The translations under genes and the position numbers were made by a program. From Variovorax paradoxus (lineage in GTDB: Bacteria > Pseudomonadota > Gammaproteobacteria > Burkholderiales > Burkholderiaceae_C), in assembly GCF_022009635.1 (NCBI RefSeq), contig NZ_CP091716.1:4541001-4605000 (forward strand): DNA of 64,000 nucleotides, in the 5' to 3' direction. Shown here one piece after another: positions 39,395 to 48,219 of the stretch (the first letter of the stretch is position 1; every line of letters begins with the position of its first letter). The notes beneath the pieces were generated by a model. The model did not search any database. It saw only the letters and a program-made list of their open reading frames with translations, and was not told the origin of the DNA.

Positions 39395-39691
39395 TCAGCG
39401 GCGGCCAAGCAGCAGGCCCACCAGCACGCCGACGGCCAGTGCGGCACCGGCGATCTGCCATGGTTCGTCGTGTGCGTAGGCGTTGGCGGAGGTGGCCGCT
39501 TCGCGCGCCTTCTTGGCGGCGAGCTTGCTTTTCTCGGAAGCGAGCTCGCGCGCGATGGCGAGCTTGGTGTCGATGCGCTGGCGCAGCGCCTTGATGTGGG
39601 GAACCGAATCCAGGTCCTTGCTCGCCAGCACGCCGCGCACGTCGCTTGCGATGTCTTCGGCTGCTGCTTCAAGATTTTTGGATGCACTCAT
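39395..39691 (-). CDS. YqjD/ElaB-type (DUF883) inner-membrane protein
   Basis: From ATG 39691, with a GGAGGAAAG ribosome site, the protein has 98 residues. It contains an amphipathic helical part (about 1-72) and a C-terminal membrane anchor with the glycine-rich pattern AGAALAVGVLVGLLLGRR. E. coli relatives bind stationary-phase ribosomes at the membrane. A longer frame upstream was rejected for lack of a ribosome site. It precedes the YqjE-like gene on the same strand. Confidence 0.85.
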   Translation of the reverse strand: MSASKNLEAAAEDIASDVRGVLASKDLDSVPHIKALRQRIDTKLAIARELASEKSKLAAKKAREAATSANAYAHDEPWQIAGAALAVGVLVGLLLGRR

Positions 39692-39826
39692 TGGAATCTT
39701 TCCTCCGTGATGACACCGGCACCGCGCCGGCGGCTTCACGCCAGCAAATGGCGTACTGTCATGTTACAGGCACAAAAGACCCTCATGCGCGACAGATGTG
39801 CGGACTTGTGCCCTTGATTCACTCAC

Positions 39827-40936
39827 TCAAGCTTCCGTACCCGCCAGCAGGCGGGCGACATGCGCCCCGATCGCCAGGCTGCTCGTGAGCCCCGGCGACT
39901 CGATGCCGAACAGATTGACCAGGCCCGCCACACCGTGCGACGAGGGCCCCTCGATCACGAAGTCCGCAGCCGGCTCGCCCGGCCCCGAGATCTTGGGCCG
40001 CATGCCTGCGTAGCCGGGAATAAGTGCGCCGTCGGGCAGCGCCGGCCAGTACTTGCGCACCTCGGCATAGAAGCCGTCGCCGCGCGCGGGGTCGACCACG
40101 AGGTCGTCGGCCGAAGACACCCACTGCACGTCGGGCCCGAACTTGGCCTGGCCGCCGAGGTCGATCGTCAAATGCACGCCCAAGCCGCCCGGCTCGGGAA
40201 CCGGATAGACGAGGCGGCCGAAAGGCGCTCGCCCCGACAGGGTGAAGTAGTTGCCCTTGGCGAAATACTCTTGCGGCACCGACGAGGCGGGCAGCCCCTC
40301 GAATCGACGGGCCAGCGCCGGGGCTCCGAGCCCCGCTGCATTGACCACCGTCCGGCAGCGCAACGCCGTGCCGTCCTGCGCGATCAGCACGATGCCGTCG
40401 GCACCACATTCGGCGCGCGTCACCGGTGATTTCAGCGCGAGCATGCCGCCCGCGTTCTCGAGGTCGCCGAGCAGGCTCAGCATCAGCGCATGGCTGTCGA
40501 CGATGCCGGTGCTGGGCGAATGCAGGGCCGCCACGCATTGCAGTTGCGGCTCCAGCGCCTTGGCCTGCTGTTCGGTAAGCAGTTCCAGATCGTCGACCCC
40601 GTTGGCAGCCGCCTTGACCCGGATCGCCTCGAGTTGACCGGCCTGTTCGGGCGACGTCGCCACGATCAGCTTGCCGCAGCGCCGATGCGGCACGCCGCGC
40701 TCATCGGCATAGGCGTACAGCAGTTGCTTGCCCTCGACGCAAAGCCGTGCCTTCAGCGAGCCCTTCGGGTAATAGATGCCCGCGTGAATCACCTCGCTGT
40801 TGCGCGAACTCGTTGCAGTGCCGATGGCACCTTCGGATTCGAGCACCAACACCTCCCGGCCCGCGAGCGCCAACGCGCGCGCCACGGCCAGCCCCACCAC
40901 TCCAGCGCCGATGACGGCGCAATCAATTTCGTCCAT
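39827..40936 (-). CDS. FAD-dependent oxidoreductase, L-2-hydroxyglutarate oxidase (LhgO) type
   Basis: The 369 residues open with a Rossmann FAD motif, [21 protein letters not shown], and contain [20 protein letters not shown] and the family C-terminal [20 protein letters not shown]. This DAO-family pattern is typical of L-2-hydroxyglutarate dehydrogenase, which returns L-2-hydroxyglutarate to 2-oxoglutarate. The substrate assignment is by resemblance and unproven. No dedicated partner gene is adjacent. Confidence 0.85.
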   Translation of the reverse strand: MDEIDCAVIGAGVVGLAVARALALAGREVLVLESEGAIGTATSSRNSEVIHAGIYYPKGSLKARLCVEGKQLLYAYADERGVPHRRCGKLIVATSPEQAGQLEAIRVKAAANGVDDLELLTEQQAKALEPQLQCVAALHSPSTGIVDSHALMLSLLGDLENAGGMLALKSPVTRAECGADGIVLIAQDGTALRCRTVVNAAGLGAPALARRFEGLPASSVPQEYFAKGNYFTLSGRAPFGRLVYPVPEPGGLGVHLTIDLGGQAKFGPDVQWVSSADDLVVDPARGDGFYAEVRKYWPALPDGALIPGYAGMRPKISGPGEPAADFVIEGPSSHGVAGLVNLFGIESPGLTSSLAIGAHVARLLAGTEA

Positions 40937-40976
40937 CGTGCGAGCTTATCGCGGCCCGCACGATGCACGAACAAAC

Positions 40977-41099
40977 TCAACTCACCGAGGGTGGCGGCTC
41001 GGGGTCGGTGGGTTCGTCCGGTGGCGTGCTCGGGCCTTCATCGGGCTCGACGGGCAGGTCCGGCGTCACGGGGGTCGGAAGATCGGGATGAGTGGCCAT
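40977..41099 (-). CDS. 40-residue proline-rich acidic protein
   Basis: A short frame from ATG 41099 to TGA 40977 encodes MATHPDLPTPVTPDLP followed by further Pro, Asp and Glu repeats. An AGGAG ribosome site lies seven bases before the ATG. Over a third of residues are proline, with no hydrophobic segment, so it is probably disordered and cytosolic. I recognise no family or function. The strong ribosome site and compact repeats (P-D/E-x-P) support it being real, but its size leaves doubt. Confidence 0.6.
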   Translation of the reverse strand: MATHPDLPTPVTPDLPVEPDEGPSTPPDEPTDPEPPPSVS

Positions 41100-41219
41100 G
41101 GTCTTGCTCCTTTCATCCAGGTTCTAGGCCAGTGCCGTGGGAAGTGCGACAGCCCTTGGCTGCACTTGCCGTCGGTGCCAACCGACAGTCAAGTAAGGCG
41201 GAAGCAATCAGCGCCGCGG

Positions 41220-41295
41220 GCTCTGTCAAATCGCGTTACCAATGCGGTTTTGTCATCCGCGATCGATGTGTTTTACTTCGACGCGCTGACAGAGC
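41220..41295. repeat. Nine-base inverted repeat in the leader of the amidase gene
   Basis: GCTCTGTCA (41220-41228) pairs perfectly with TGACAGAGC (41287-41295) across 58 bases, ending 36 bases before the amidase ATG. TTGTCA at 41250 with weak -10 sequences lies between. It could be paired operator half-sites or a long-range mRNA hairpin. The rest of the gap from 41100 shows nothing else recognisable. Confidence 0.45.
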
Positions 41296-41330
41296 AGCAA
41301 CGAGCATCGCTTTCTTCTGGAGGGAGAGAA

Positions 41331-41933
41331 ATGTCCACCATCGACACCAACGGGATGCTGGTCGATCCCAAGGTGATACCCAGGCGGTCATCCGGCATCG
41401 AGCACGGCGCATTGCCCAGTGTGCTGGCCATCGTCGTTCACCAGACCGATTCCAGCACCGCCGAGTCCAGCCTCAACGGCTACCAGGCGGGCGGCAACGG
41501 CGCCCACTTCCTGATCGACAAGAACGGCCAGATCTACCAGACGGCCAGCGTGTATGCGCGCTGCTATCACGTCGGCAAGCTGATCAAGTCGAAGTGCCTC
41601 ACCATCAACAAGAGCACTTGCGACACGTCAGCCATGGCCAAGATGCTGGCGATGTCGTGGACCAGCCAGATCAACGCCATCGATGCGCATGAGCGCGCAA
41701 AGCCCTACCCCGATCGGTATCCGGTGAACAACGACTCGATCGGCATCGAACTGGTCGGCCTGCACATCGACGACAAGAGCTACGAGGACGTGACAGCTGC
41801 GCAGAACGCGTCGCTTCAATGGCTGATCGATGAGCTGTACCTGCAGTTCAACCTGAAGTCGAGCGACGTCTACCGGCATCCGACGGTGTCGTACAAGAAT
41901 CCAGGCGAAGCGAGTTCGGCGCTATGGAAGTAA
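41331..41933 (+). CDS. N-acetylmuramoyl-L-alanine amidase (Amidase_2), possible effector
   Basis: This 200-residue protein is an Amidase_2/peptidoglycan-recognition fold: VVHQTD supplies zinc ligand His37, GAHFLIDKNGQIYQ is the conserved strand, NNDSIGIELVG carries Glu140, and YRHPTVSYKNPG supplies His183. The third ligand, Asp in AmpD (KTDPG), is Asn190 here. There is no signal peptide, unlike housekeeping AmiD-type amidases. It has a strong ribosome site (GGAGGGAG). The next gene overlaps by ten bases and encodes a lipoprotein, the pairing expected for a periplasm-acting effector with its immunity protein. No secretion genes are nearby, so that role is a hypothesis. Confidence 0.85.
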   Translation: MSTIDTNGMLVDPKVIPRRSSGIEHGALPSVLAIVVHQTDSSTAESSLNGYQAGGNGAHFLIDKNGQIYQTASVYARCYHVGKLIKSKCLTINKSTCDTSAMAKMLAMSWTSQINAIDAHERAKPYPDRYPVNNDSIGIELVGLHIDDKSYEDVTAAQNASLQWLIDELYLQFNLKSSDVYRHPTVSYKNPGEASSALWK

Positions 41934-42310
41934 GAATCCGCGTTCTTGCGTTGGCGGTTGGTGCCATGCTTGTCGCTTCGTGTGCGACCCGCGACGCTGC
42001 GTCGTTCACGAACGTCTACGTCGCAGACTTCCACACCGACGAACCGGCCGCGGCCTGCCGGACATCCGATGTGCCGCAGAGCCACGGCAAGGCGCGCGAA
42101 TTCTTTTCTCGCGCGAAAGAGGTCGACTACAAGACCTTGCACGACAACTACCAGCTGGCGCCCTGCTACGTCGAAGGCACGCTGACCCGGCAAGGCAGGT
42201 CGTGCGACTGGCAGATCCGGGCGGGTGCCACAGGGTCGGTGCAATGCGGGGAGCAGAAGCTCTACTTCGCTTGCGATAACTGCGACGACCTCTTCGGCGC
42301 GAAGCAGTAA
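41924..42310 (+). CDS. Small cysteine-rich lipoprotein, candidate immunity protein
   Basis: I recognise no family. The 128 residues begin with a lipoprotein signal ending LVASC (lipid Cys20). The mature part contains further cysteines (including CRTS, APCYVEG, RSCDWQ, VQCGEQ, ACDNCDD) that could form disulfides in the periplasm. Overlap with the amidase gene implies co-translation. It may neutralise the amidase, but this is inferred only from the arrangement. A bidirectional terminator follows. Confidence 0.75.
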   Translation: MEVRIRVLALAVGAMLVASCATRDAASFTNVYVADFHTDEPAAACRTSDVPQSHGKAREFFSRAKEVDYKTLHDNYQLAPCYVEGTLTRQGRSCDWQIRAGATGSVQCGEQKLYFACDNCDDLFGAKQ

Positions 42311-42330
42311 AAAGACCGGACGCGCAAAAC

Positions 42331-42363
42331 AAAAAAGCGACCTGGAAATCCAGGTCGCTTTTT
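42331..42363. terminator. Bidirectional intrinsic terminator between the lipoprotein and tRNA-Val
   Basis: A perfect nine-base stem (GCGACCTGG 42337-42345, CCAGGTCGC 42350-42358, AAAT loop) is flanked by six A and five T. It can end the lipoprotein transcript (plus) and the tRNA transcript (minus). Confidence 0.92.
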
Positions 42364-42368
42364 GATGA

Positions 42369-42443
42369 TGGTGGGCGGTGGAGGCTTCGAACCTCCGACC
42401 CCAGCAGTGTGAATGCTGTGCTCTACCCCTGAGCTAACCGCCC
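42369..42443 (-). tRNA. tRNA-Val (anticodon CAC)
   Basis: The 75-base gene, with CCA encoded, folds fully: acceptor stem GGGCGGT/ACCGCCC, D-arm GCTC/GAGC, anticodon stem CAGCA/TGCTG with loop TTCACAC (anticodon CAC, reading GUG), variable loop GGGTC, and T-arm GGAGG/CCTCC with TTCGAAG. It reads GUG valine codons, which are frequent in GC-rich genes. It lies downstream of dnaQ on the same strand. Confidence 0.97.
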
Positions 42444-42467
42444 AAAACAACGCGTTTGACTGCGTTG
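42444..42467 (-). terminator. Small hairpin with T-run between dnaQ and tRNA-Val
   Basis: Read on the minus strand, CAACGC and GCGTTG form a six-base stem with an eight-base loop, followed by four T that abut the tRNA 5' end. It may end the isc-dnaQ transcript or mark a processing site. Confidence 0.4.
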
Positions 42468-42503
42468 CTTTGAATTACGAATCGCGTTCAGCGAAGCCTC
42501 AGA

Positions 42504-43226
42504 TTATGCCACAGCTTTTTCGTCATTTTGACGAAACAGTGTGCGGCCACCAGAAGATTTATCGAGTTGAGCCAGCACGCCCTCGTGCGCGGCGAGTTCT
42601 TGCTCCGCTGCCAGGATCACCGGCAGCTCGAACTGGCTCAGGTCCATCGCCACGACGGCGGTGCCCACCTCGGGCTCGCTCGACGCCACATCGATGAGCA
42701 GCGCATCCTGCCCGCGTGTGAGGTTGATGTAGACGTCAGCCAGCAACTGGGCGTCCAGCTTGGCGCCGTGGAAGGTGCGGTTCGAACGATCGACGCCGAA
42801 GCGGTCGCACAGTGCATCGAGCGAATTGCGCTTGCCCGGATACACCAGCTTGGCCATGGCCAGTGTGTCGGTCACTTCCGCAACGAAGGTGCGCAGCGGG
42901 GGAAAACCGGCGCGCTCGAACTCCTTGTTGAGGAAGCCCACGTCGAAGGCCGCGTTGTGAATGATCAGCTCGGCATCGCGCAGGTACTCGACGATGTCGT
43001 TCGCCAGCGTCGCGAACTTCGGCTTGTCGCGCAGGAAGTCGGTCGTCAGGCCGTGGACCTTCAGCGCGTCTTCGTGGCTCTCGCGCTCCGGGTTGAAATA
43101 GATGTGCAGGTCGTTGCCGGTGAGCTTGCGGTTGAACAGCTCCACGCAGCCGAGCTCGATGACGCGGTCGCCGTTTTCCGCGGAAAGCCCGGTGGTTTCG
43201 GTATCGAGGACGATCAAGCGACTCAT
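42504..43226 (-). CDS. dnaQ: DNA polymerase III epsilon subunit (3'-5' proofreading exonuclease)
   Basis: DnaQ removes misincorporated bases during replication. From ATG 43226 it has 240 residues. DEDDh exonuclease motifs are LIVLDTETTGL (ExoI), IIHNAAFDVGFL (ExoII) and FHGAKLDAQLLADVY (ExoIII with the catalytic His and Asp). The C-terminal part should bind the polymerase alpha subunit. The ATG overlaps the fdx stop by one base (TGATG), which fixes the start; a longer frame through fdx was rejected. Confidence 0.96.
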   Translation of the reverse strand: MSRLIVLDTETTGLSAENGDRVIELGCVELFNRKLTGNDLHIYFNPERESHEDALKVHGLTTDFLRDKPKFATLANDIVEYLRDAELIIHNAAFDVGFLNKEFERAGFPPLRTFVAEVTDTLAMAKLVYPGKRNSLDALCDRFGVDRSNRTFHGAKLDAQLLADVYINLTRGQDALLIDVASSEPEVGTAVVAMDLSQFELPVILAAEQELAAHEGVLAQLDKSSGGRTLFRQNDEKAVA

Positions 43227-43564
43227 CAGTGGTTTTCCTTGGCGTGATTGATCGAGTATTTGGGAATCTCGATAGTCACATTCTCCTGCGCCAGGATCGA
43301 TTGGCAACTCAGGCGCGATTGCGGCTCCAGGCCCCAGGCACGGTCGAGCAGATCTTCTTCGCCCTCTTCCGCTTCGTTGAGCGAGTTGAAACCCTCGCGC
43401 ACGATCACGTGGCAGGTGGTGCAGGCACAGCTCATCTCGCAGGCGTGCTCGATGTTGATGTGGTTGTCGAGCAGCGCCTCGCAGATCGAGGTGCCTGCGG
43501 GCGCGGTGATTTCGGCGCCTTGCGGGCAGTACTCGGGATGCGGGTAGATCTTGATCGTGGGCAT
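43226..43564 (-). CDS. fdx: ISC-system 2Fe-2S ferredoxin
   Basis: This ferredoxin supplies electrons for iron-sulfur cluster assembly on IscU. The 112 residues show the adrenodoxin-type cluster loop EHACEMSCACTTCHVIV, with the fourth Cys later in LSCQSILA. It is one gene after hscA in the isc cluster and is translationally joined to dnaQ. Confidence 0.96.
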   Translation of the reverse strand: MPTIKIYPHPEYCPQGAEITAPAGTSICEALLDNHINIEHACEMSCACTTCHVIVREGFNSLNEAEEGEEDLLDRAWGLEPQSRLSCQSILAQENVTIEIPKYSINHAKENH

Positions 43565-43570
43565 GTTGTT

Positions 43571-45436
43571 CTAGAGAGATTCGACCTTGCGGCCGGCAAG
43601 TGCGCGCGCAATGCCCGCGTTCATGCGCTGTGCGGCAAAGGCCTCGGTGTCGTCGGCCAGCTTCTTGGTTGCGGCCTCGATGGCGCCGGCGTCGTTGCTG
43701 GTCTTGGCGGCTTCGCGCAACTGCGCCATCGAAGCGTCGATGAGCGTGCGCTCTTCGTCGCTCAGCAGATCGCCATCGGCATCGAGCGCGCTCTGGGTGG
43801 CGAGCAGCATGCGGTCGGCGTCGACGCGCGCCTCGACCAGCGCACGGGCTTGCATGTCCTGCTGCGCGGTGGAGAAGCTTTCCTGCAGCATGGTCGCGAT
43901 CTGGTCGTCCGACAGGCCGTACGACGGCTTGACGGCCACGCTGGCCTCGACGCCGCTGCCCTGCTCTTTGGCGCTCACGCTCAGCAGGCCGTCGGCATCG
44001 ACGGTGAAGGTCACGCGAATGCGCGCCGCGCCGGCCGCCATCGGTGGAATGCCGCGCAGCGTGAAGCGCGCGAGGCTGCGGCAGTCGGAGACAAGGTCGC
44101 GCTCGCCCTGCACCACGTGCAGCGCCAGCGCGGTCTGGCCGTCTTGGTAGGTCGTGAAGTCCTGCGCCATCGCGGTCGGGATGGTCTGGTTGCGCGGCAC
44201 GATGCGCTCGACCAGCCCACCCATGGTCTCGATGCCGAGCGACAGCGGGATCACGTCGAGCAGCAGCAATTCGCCCGCGCCGTTGTTGCCGGCCAACTGG
44301 TTGGCCTGGATGGCTGCACCCAGGGCCACGACTTCGTCGGGGTTTAGGTTGACCAGCGGCTCGCGGCCGAAGAAATCGGCGACTGCACGGCGGACCTGTG
44401 GCATGCGGGTAGAACCGCCGACGAGCACGATGCCTTGCAGCTCGTCGGGCTTGAGCTTCGCGTCGCGCAGTGCCTTGCGGACGGCTGCGATGGTGCGATC
44501 GGTGAGTGGCTGGGTCGCGGTGTAGAACTGCTCGCGGCTCAGGTCGAAATTTGCAACCGTGCCGGCGACATTCGCGCTGAAGGTGGTCGACGCCGAATCG
44601 GTCAGCGCTTCTTTCGCGGCGCGCGCAGCCACGAGCAGCGCGGCCTTGTCGGCGTCGCTGCCCGCTTGCAGGCCGGTCTGCGCGAGCACGAAGTCGGCAA
44701 GCGCATGGTCGTAGTCGTCGCCGCCGAGGGCCGAATCACCACCCGTGGCGATCACTTCGAACACGCCCTGCGTGAGCCGAAGGATCGAGATGTCGAAGGT
44801 GCCACCGCCCAGGTCGTAGACCGCGTAGACGCCTTCGCTCGCGTTGTCCAGGCCGTAGGCAATGGCCGCGGCCGTGGGTTCGCTGATCAGGCGCAGCACG
44901 TTGAGGCCGGCGAGCTGCGCGGCGTCCTTGGTCGCCTGGCGCTGGCCTTCGTCGAAGTATGCGGGCACGGTGATGACTGCGCCGTAGAGCTCGTCATCAT
45001 CGAAGGTGTCCTGGGCGCGGTAGCGCAGCGTCGCCAAAATTTCGGCGCTGATCTCGACCGGCGACTTCTCGCCCGCCAGCGTCTGCACATTCACCATGCC
45101 GCCGTCGCTGCTTCCGATGCTGTACGACATGGCATCGCGGTTCGCGATGTCGGCCAGGCCGCGGCCCATGAGCCGCTTCACGGAAGTGATGGTGTTGGCG
45201 GGGTCCTGCGCACGCGCGGCCACGGCGTCGAAGCCGATCTGGCGGCGGTCGCCCTCGAGGTAGCGCACGGCCGAAGGCAGCAGCACGCGGCCCTGGTCGT
45301 CGGGCAGGCATTCGGCCACGCCGTTGCGCACCGAGGCCACCAATGAATGCGTGGTGCCCAGGTCGATGCCCACGGCAATGCGGCGCTGATGCGGATCGGG
45401 CGCCTGGCCGGGTTCGGAAATCTGAAGAAGAGCCAT
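43571..45436 (-). CDS. hscA: Hsp70-type chaperone HscA
   Basis: HscA with HscB binds the LPPVK motif of IscU and drives cluster transfer by ATP hydrolysis. From ATG 45436 it has 621 residues: nucleotide-binding domain with [31 protein letters not shown] and [13 protein letters not shown], then the substrate-binding domain ([18 protein letters not shown]) and a helical lid. The open frame extends 48 codons further upstream into a structured repeat; that part is not family sequence. It follows hscB after this repeat. Confidence 0.96.
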   Translation of the reverse strand: MALLQISEPGQAPDPHQRRIAVGIDLGTTHSLVASVRNGVAECLPDDQGRVLLPSAVRYLEGDRRQIGFDAVAARAQDPANTITSVKRLMGRGLADIANRDAMSYSIGSSDGGMVNVQTLAGEKSPVEISAEILATLRYRAQDTFDDDELYGAVITVPAYFDEGQRQATKDAAQLAGLNVLRLISEPTAAAIAYGLDNASEGVYAVYDLGGGTFDISILRLTQGVFEVIATGGDSALGGDDYDHALADFVLAQTGLQAGSDADKAALLVAARAAKEALTDSASTTFSANVAGTVANFDLSREQFYTATQPLTDRTIAAVRKALRDAKLKPDELQGIVLVGGSTRMPQVRRAVADFFGREPLVNLNPDEVVALGAAIQANQLAGNNGAGELLLLDVIPLSLGIETMGGLVERIVPRNQTIPTAMAQDFTTYQDGQTALALHVVQGERDLVSDCRSLARFTLRGIPPMAAGAARIRVTFTVDADGLLSVSAKEQGSGVEASVAVKPSYGLSDDQIATMLQESFSTAQQDMQARALVEARVDADRMLLATQSALDADGDLLSDEERTLIDASMAQLREAAKTSNDAGAIEAATKKLADDTEAFAAQRMNAGIARALAGRKVESL

Positions 45437-45437
45437 C

Positions 45438-45516
45438 AGGCCTCCCGCCGGGCCGCCCCAAGGGAGGCCTGCGCCCCCATGGGGGGCAGCGAATACACGA
45501 AGTGATGAGCGTGGGG
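45438..45516. repeat. Structured intergenic repeat between hscB and hscA
   Basis: AGGCCTCCC (45438-45446) pairs perfectly with GGGAGGCCT (45462-45470), and GCCCCC/GGGGGC (45473-45487) forms a second hairpin. Then comes the phrase ACACGAAGTGA. A second, related element with ACTTCGTGT and a CCCCC/GGGGG hairpin lies at 55311-55400. I recall such elements as dispersed in comamonad genomes, but could not check. Confidence 0.6.
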
Positions 45517-45527
45517 GTTCATGTCTT

Positions 45528-46046
45528 CTATTGTCCCAACTGATCGAATTTGGCTTCGACGTCCTGCCCGAAGCGCTCAATGAACATGAGGGCTCTCACT
45601 TGTTGTGCCGCTGCCGGGTAGTCGCCCTTCTCGTCGATCAGCCAGTCGAGCGACGACAGCGCGCGTGCGCGGCCGGCCTCGACCTCGGCCTGGAGCTTTT
45701 CGAGCGATTCAACGTTCTCTACATCGTCGAGTGCCTCGCGCCACTCCATCTGCTGCATGAGGAACTCCGGTGGCATCGCCGTGTTGTTCTCGGCATTCAG
45801 CGGCGCGCCATTCATCTCGCAGATGTAGCTGGCGCGGCGGATCGGATCCTTCAGGCGCTGGTAGGCCTCGTTGATGCGCACCGACCATTGCATGGCCACG
45901 CGCTGCGCCGCGGCGCCCTGCGCGGCAAAGCGGTCCGGATGGGCCTCGCGCTGCAGCTCTTTCCAGCGCGCGTCGAGCGCGGCGCGGTCCTGCGCGAAAG
46001 TCGCCGGGACGGCGAACAATTCAAAGTCGGTGTCGTTCAGGTTCAT
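45528..46046 (-). CDS. hscB: Co-chaperone HscB
   Basis: HscB is the J-domain partner that brings IscU to HscA and stimulates its ATPase. From ATG 46046 it has 172 residues: a J domain with HPD at 36-38 (REAHPDRF) and [20 protein letters not shown], and a C-terminal helical IscU-binding domain ([16 protein letters not shown]). No ribosome site is present, since the start lies directly downstream of a T-run and hairpin. An alternative ATG at 46070 falls inside that hairpin. Confidence 0.94.
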   Translation of the reverse strand: MNLNDTDFELFAVPATFAQDRAALDARWKELQREAHPDRFAAQGAAAQRVAMQWSVRINEAYQRLKDPIRRASYICEMNGAPLNAENNTAMPPEFLMQQMEWREALDDVENVESLEKLQAEVEAGRARALSSLDWLIDEKGDYPAAAQQVRALMFIERFGQDVEAKFDQLGQ

Positions 46047-46052
46047 GGCAAG

Positions 46053-46083
46053 AAAAAACCGCCAGCACATGACATGGTGGCGG
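46053..46083 (-). terminator. Terminator-like hairpin before hscB
   Basis: On the minus strand, CCGCCA and TGGCGG form a six-base stem around a 13-base loop, followed at once by six T. It lies between iscA and hscB with the T-run ending seven bases before the hscB ATG. It probably reduces expression of the distal genes. Confidence 0.5.
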
Positions 46084-46109
46084 CTGTTGTCGCGGTCAGC
46101 GACGGCGCA

Positions 46110-46433
46110 TCAGATGCGAAAACTTTCCCCACAACCGCAGCGGTCGCGCTCGTTGGGGTTGATGAACTTGAAGCCCTCGTTCAGGCCTTCGCGCACGAAG
46201 TCGAGCTGCGTGCCGTCGATGTAGGCCAGGCTCTTCGGATCGACCAGCACCTTCACGCCATGGTCTTCGAACACCACGTCTTCAGGCGCCAGTTCGTCCA
46301 CGTATTCGAGCTTGTAGGCCAGGCCGGAGCAACCCGTGGTCTTCACGCCCAGCCGCACGCCCACGCCCTTGCCTCGCTTGCCGAGGTAACGGGTGACGTG
46401 CCGTGCAGCGGCTTCGGTCAGCGTGACGGCCAT
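46110..46433 (-). CDS. iscA: A-type iron-sulfur carrier IscA
   Basis: IscA carries Fe-S clusters or iron to target proteins. The 107 residues contain the three conserved cysteines in [14 protein letters not shown] and the C-terminal RCGCGESF. It starts one base after iscU ends, so both are co-translated. Confidence 0.96.
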   Translation of the reverse strand: MAVTLTEAAARHVTRYLGKRGKGVGVRLGVKTTGCSGLAYKLEYVDELAPEDVVFEDHGVKVLVDPKSLAYIDGTQLDFVREGLNEGFKFINPNERDRCGCGESFRI

Positions 46434-46434
46434 G

Positions 46435-46848
46435 TCAGTGAACAGCTTCGGCTTCAGTCGCTTTGACGCCGTGCTTGGCCTTGTAGTCGCTCACGGCTGC
46501 CTTGATGGCGTCTTCGGCCAGGATGGAGCAGTGGATCTTCACGGGCGGCAGCGCCAGTTCTTCGGCGATCTGCGCGTTCTTGAGCGCAGCCGCTTCGTCG
46601 AGCGTCTTGCCCTTGACCCATTCGGTCACGAGCGACGACGAGGCGATGGCCGAGCCGCAGCCGTAGGTCTTGAAGCGGGCGTCTTCGATCACGCCGGTTT
46701 CCGGGTTGACCTTGATTTGCAGCTTCATCACGTCGCCGCAAGCCGGTGCGCCGACCATGCCGGTGCCTACCGAGTCGTCGCCCTTTTCGAAGGAGCCGAC
46801 GTTGCGGGGATTTTCGTAGTGGTCGATGACCTTGGAAGAATATGCCAT
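46435..46848 (-). CDS. iscU: Iron-sulfur scaffold protein IscU
   Basis: IscU is the scaffold on which new 2Fe-2S clusters are built from IscS sulfur. Its 137 residues have the three ligand cysteines Cys37 (GAPACGDV), Cys64 ([10 protein letters not shown]) and Cys107 (KIHCSIL), plus LPPVK at 100-104, the HscA recognition motif. The C-terminal dozen residues (KATEAEAVH) are less conserved. It lies 50 bases after iscS. Confidence 0.97.
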   Translation of the reverse strand: MAYSSKVIDHYENPRNVGSFEKGDDSVGTGMVGAPACGDVMKLQIKVNPETGVIEDARFKTYGCGSAIASSSLVTEWVKGKTLDEAAALKNAQIAEELALPPVKIHCSILAEDAIKAAVSDYKAKHGVKATEAEAVH

Positions 46849-46898
46849 GGTGTACCTCTCAAACTTTGTTCAATCGTGGAGCCTGGTGCGGGCCTGCG

Positions 46899-48119
46899 TC
46901 AGTGGGCCGACCACTGGATCGTGCTGATGTCGACGCCGTCCTGGAACATCTCCCACAGGGGGCTCAGCTCGCGCAACTTGGCAACGTTGTGCTTGATGGT
47001 CGAAATGGCGTAGTCGATTTCTTCTTCGGTCGTAAAACGGCCGATGGTCATGCGAAGGCTGCTGTGAGCCAGTTCGTCGCTGCGGCCCAGGGCGCGAAGC
47101 ACGTAGCTGGGCTCCAGGCTGGCCGAGGTGCAGGCCGAACCCGACGACACCGCCAGGCCCTTGATGCCCATGATCAGCGACTCGCCTTCGACGTAGTTGA
47201 AGCTCATGTTCAGGTTGTGCGGCACGCGGTGCTCGAGGTCGCCGTTGATGAACACCTGCTCCACGTCTTTCAGGCCGTCCAGCAGACGCTTCTGCAGGCG
47301 GCGCGCGTGTTCGATGTCCTTGTGCATCTCGAGCTTGGCAATGCGATAGGCCTCGCCCATGCCGACGATCTGGTGCGTGGGCAGCGTGCCCGAGCGCATG
47401 CCGCGCTCATGGCCACCGCCGTGCATCTGCGCTTCGAGGCGAATGCGCGGCTTGCGGCGCACGTACAGCGCACCGATGCCCTTGGGGCCGTAGGTCTTGT
47501 GCGAAGCCAGGCTCATCAGGTCGATGGGCAGCTTCGTGATGTCGATGTCGATCTTGCCGGTGGCCTGGGCAGAGTCGACGTGGAAGATCACGCCCTTTTC
47601 ACGGCAGGCATTGCCGAGCGCGACCACGTCCTGGATCACGCCGATTTCGTTGTTCACGAACAGCACGCTGGCCAGGATGGTGTCGGGGCGAATGGCCGCC
47701 TTGAACTTCTCCAGGTCGACGAGACCGTTTTCCTCGACGTCGAGGTAGGTCACTTCGAAGCCCTGGCGCTCCAGTTCGCGCATGGTGTCGAGCACGGCCT
47801 TGTGCTCGGTCTTCAGCGTGATCAGGTGCTTGCCCTTGCCCTTGTAGAACTGGGCCGCGCCCTTGAGCGCGAGGTTGATCGATTCGGTCGCGCCCGACGT
47901 CCAGACGATTTCGCGCGGATCGGCATTGATCAGCTCGGCCACCTGGCCGCGCGCCTTCTCGACCGCCTCTTCAGCCTCCCAGCCCCATGCATGGCTGCGC
48001 GACGCCGGGTTGCCGAAGTGTTCGCGCAACCAGGGAATCATGGCGTCGACCACACGCGGGTCGACCGGCGTGGTGGCGCCGTAATCGAGATAGATCGGGA
48101 AATGAGGAGTTACGTCCAT
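46899..48119 (-). CDS. iscS: Cysteine desulfurase IscS
   Basis: IscS uses pyridoxal phosphate to take sulfur from cysteine for Fe-S clusters and tRNA thiolation. The 406 residues show [12 protein letters not shown], the cofactor-binding Lys in [17 protein letters not shown], and the persulfide Cys in [17 protein letters not shown]. The C-terminus ends in [21 protein letters not shown], the IscU-binding tail. It follows iscR by 100 bases that include a UUCG-capped hairpin. Confidence 0.97.
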   Translation of the reverse strand: MDVTPHFPIYLDYGATTPVDPRVVDAMIPWLREHFGNPASRSHAWGWEAEEAVEKARGQVAELINADPREIVWTSGATESINLALKGAAQFYKGKGKHLITLKTEHKAVLDTMRELERQGFEVTYLDVEENGLVDLEKFKAAIRPDTILASVLFVNNEIGVIQDVVALGNACREKGVIFHVDSAQATGKIDIDITKLPIDLMSLASHKTYGPKGIGALYVRRKPRIRLEAQMHGGGHERGMRSGTLPTHQIVGMGEAYRIAKLEMHKDIEHARRLQKRLLDGLKDVEQVFINGDLEHRVPHNLNMSFNYVEGESLIMGIKGLAVSSGSACTSASLEPSYVLRALGRSDELAHSSLRMTIGRFTTEEEIDYAISTIKHNVAKLRELSPLWEMFQDGVDISTIQWSAH

Positions 48120-48173
48120 GGCTGGCTCGTGCTGGCGTGGGGGTTGTTTTTTGATCTGGGCTGCTGCTCGTGC

Positions 48174-48191
48174 CGGCGCCCGAAGGCGCCG
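48174..48191 (-). other. UUCG-capped hairpin between iscR and iscS
   Basis: The minus strand reads CGGCGCC-TTCG-GGCGCCG, a seven-base perfect stem closed by the very stable UUCG tetraloop. No T-run follows, so it is better seen as an mRNA stability or processing element than as a terminator. Confidence 0.6.
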
Positions 48192-48219
48192 CCGGGAATC
48201 AGAAGTCTCGAAGGAGGTC

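Noticed and set aside
41331..42310. A complete type VI secretion effector module
   Set aside because: No vgrG, PAAR, adaptor or hcp gene occurs anywhere in the window, so only the amidase-lipoprotein pair is reported, as a hypothesis.
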